Source: Hydrogenophaga sp.
GTDB lineage: Bacteria > Pseudomonadota > Gammaproteobacteria > Burkholderiales > Burkholderiaceae_C
Assembly (NCBI GenBank): GCA_011391595.1
Contig: JAABQG010000038.1
Span: forward strand, 1-34,381
Direction of reading: 5' to 3'
Length of the DNA: 34,381 nucleotides
Part shown: positions 34,213 to 34,381 of the stretch, one piece after another
How the letters are laid out: every line of letters starts with the position of its first letter
Position numbering within the stretch: position 1 is the first letter of the stretch
Notes under the pieces: generated by a model
What the model was told of the DNA's origin: nothing
What the model saw: only the letters and a program-made list of their open reading frames with translations
Databases searched by the model: none
Translations under genes and position numbers: made by a program

Positions 34213-34381
34213 CTACTTGCCCGTCCGCAATAGTTCGACAAAACCAGCCTGAGTGCGGCTGGACTGCTCTTTGACTGCATACCCTTCTTCATTGACTACA
34301 AGAACGCCGTTCTTGAATTTGAGAACCTCATAGTCAACGAAGCCCTCCTTTCCATCCGTATCTTCAGTCTCAGCAACTAAC
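34213..34381 (-). CDS. 3' end of an unknown open frame, possible gene cassette
   Basis: From base 34380 leftward a frame is open for 55 codons (its start lies outside the window) and ends in TAG at 34213-34215. Its product ends FVELLRTGK and includes GFVDYEVLKFKNGVL and VVNEEGYAVKEQ. The base composition is clearly lower in GC than the rest of the window, consistent with an acquired gene. I do not recognise the family. Its stop lies 4 bp from the attC-like site, the usual gene-cassette layout. Confidence 0.55.
   Translation of the reverse strand, partial: LVAETEDTDGKEGFVDYEVLKFKNGVLVVNEEGYAVKEQSSRTQAGFVELLRTGK

Noticed and set aside
34065..34292. 75-codon minus-strand frame near the right end
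   Set aside because: It overlaps the attC-like hairpin and the 3' end of another frame; no ribosome site or recognisable sequence.

Overview
The window is high-GC chromosomal DNA (about 64% GC by eye) from a betaproteobacterium, most likely a Burkholderiales member of the Comamonadaceae type (Polaromonas/Rhodoferax/Acidovorax-like). The evidence is the gene content: a SlyX/AI-2E transporter pair, a WS/DGAT acyltransferase, Azospirillum-type IpdC, a GltS glutamate symporter, an Anr/FNR-type box and MipA-family outer-membrane proteins. No rRNA, tRNA, CRISPR array or insertion sequence was seen. This assignment is inference from protein recognition; no database search was run.

Left end (1-8120): a giant secreted protein, cut by the window edge, that joins an animal-type heme peroxidase domain to RTX calcium-binding repeats. 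It is followed by a terminator and promoter candidate, then a two-gene type I secretion operon (PrtD-like ABC exporter and HlyD-like adaptor). No TolC-like outer-membrane gene is present. An orphan NarL/LuxR response regulator follows on the opposite strand.

Middle (8431-22971): a MipA-family outer-membrane protein, a saccharopine-dehydrogenase-like enoyl reductase, a double cupin, a methyltransferase and two Old-yellow-enzyme-like flavin oxidoreductases. The core is an aromatic amino-acid segment: a lipoprotein penicillin/AHL-type acylase, a divergent PLP lyase whose specificity residues match tryptophanase rather than tyrosine phenol-lyase, and a convergent indolepyruvate/phenylpyruvate decarboxylase. 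Next comes a decayed PAS-GGDEF-hemerythrin gene, and an AI-2E family permease in operon with slyX.

Right part (23093-33397): lipid and central-carbon functions. These are an alpha/beta-hydrolase, a wax-ester synthase/diacylglycerol acyltransferase, a periplasmic-type glycerophosphodiester phosphodiesterase, NAD-malic enzyme, an NUDT7/19-like Nudix hydrolase, a DASS dicarboxylate transporter and GltS. An FNR/Anr-like box lies upstream of gltS. A DUF3237 protein and a small secreted protein follow.

Right end (33504-34381): an MFS exporter reduced to its first and last segments. It is followed by a sequence that folds like an integron attC site, directly downstream of the 3' end of a lower-GC open reading frame that runs off the window. 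I read this as the possible distal cassette of an integron array lying to the right. It is the most unusual structure in the window and could be settled with flanking sequence.
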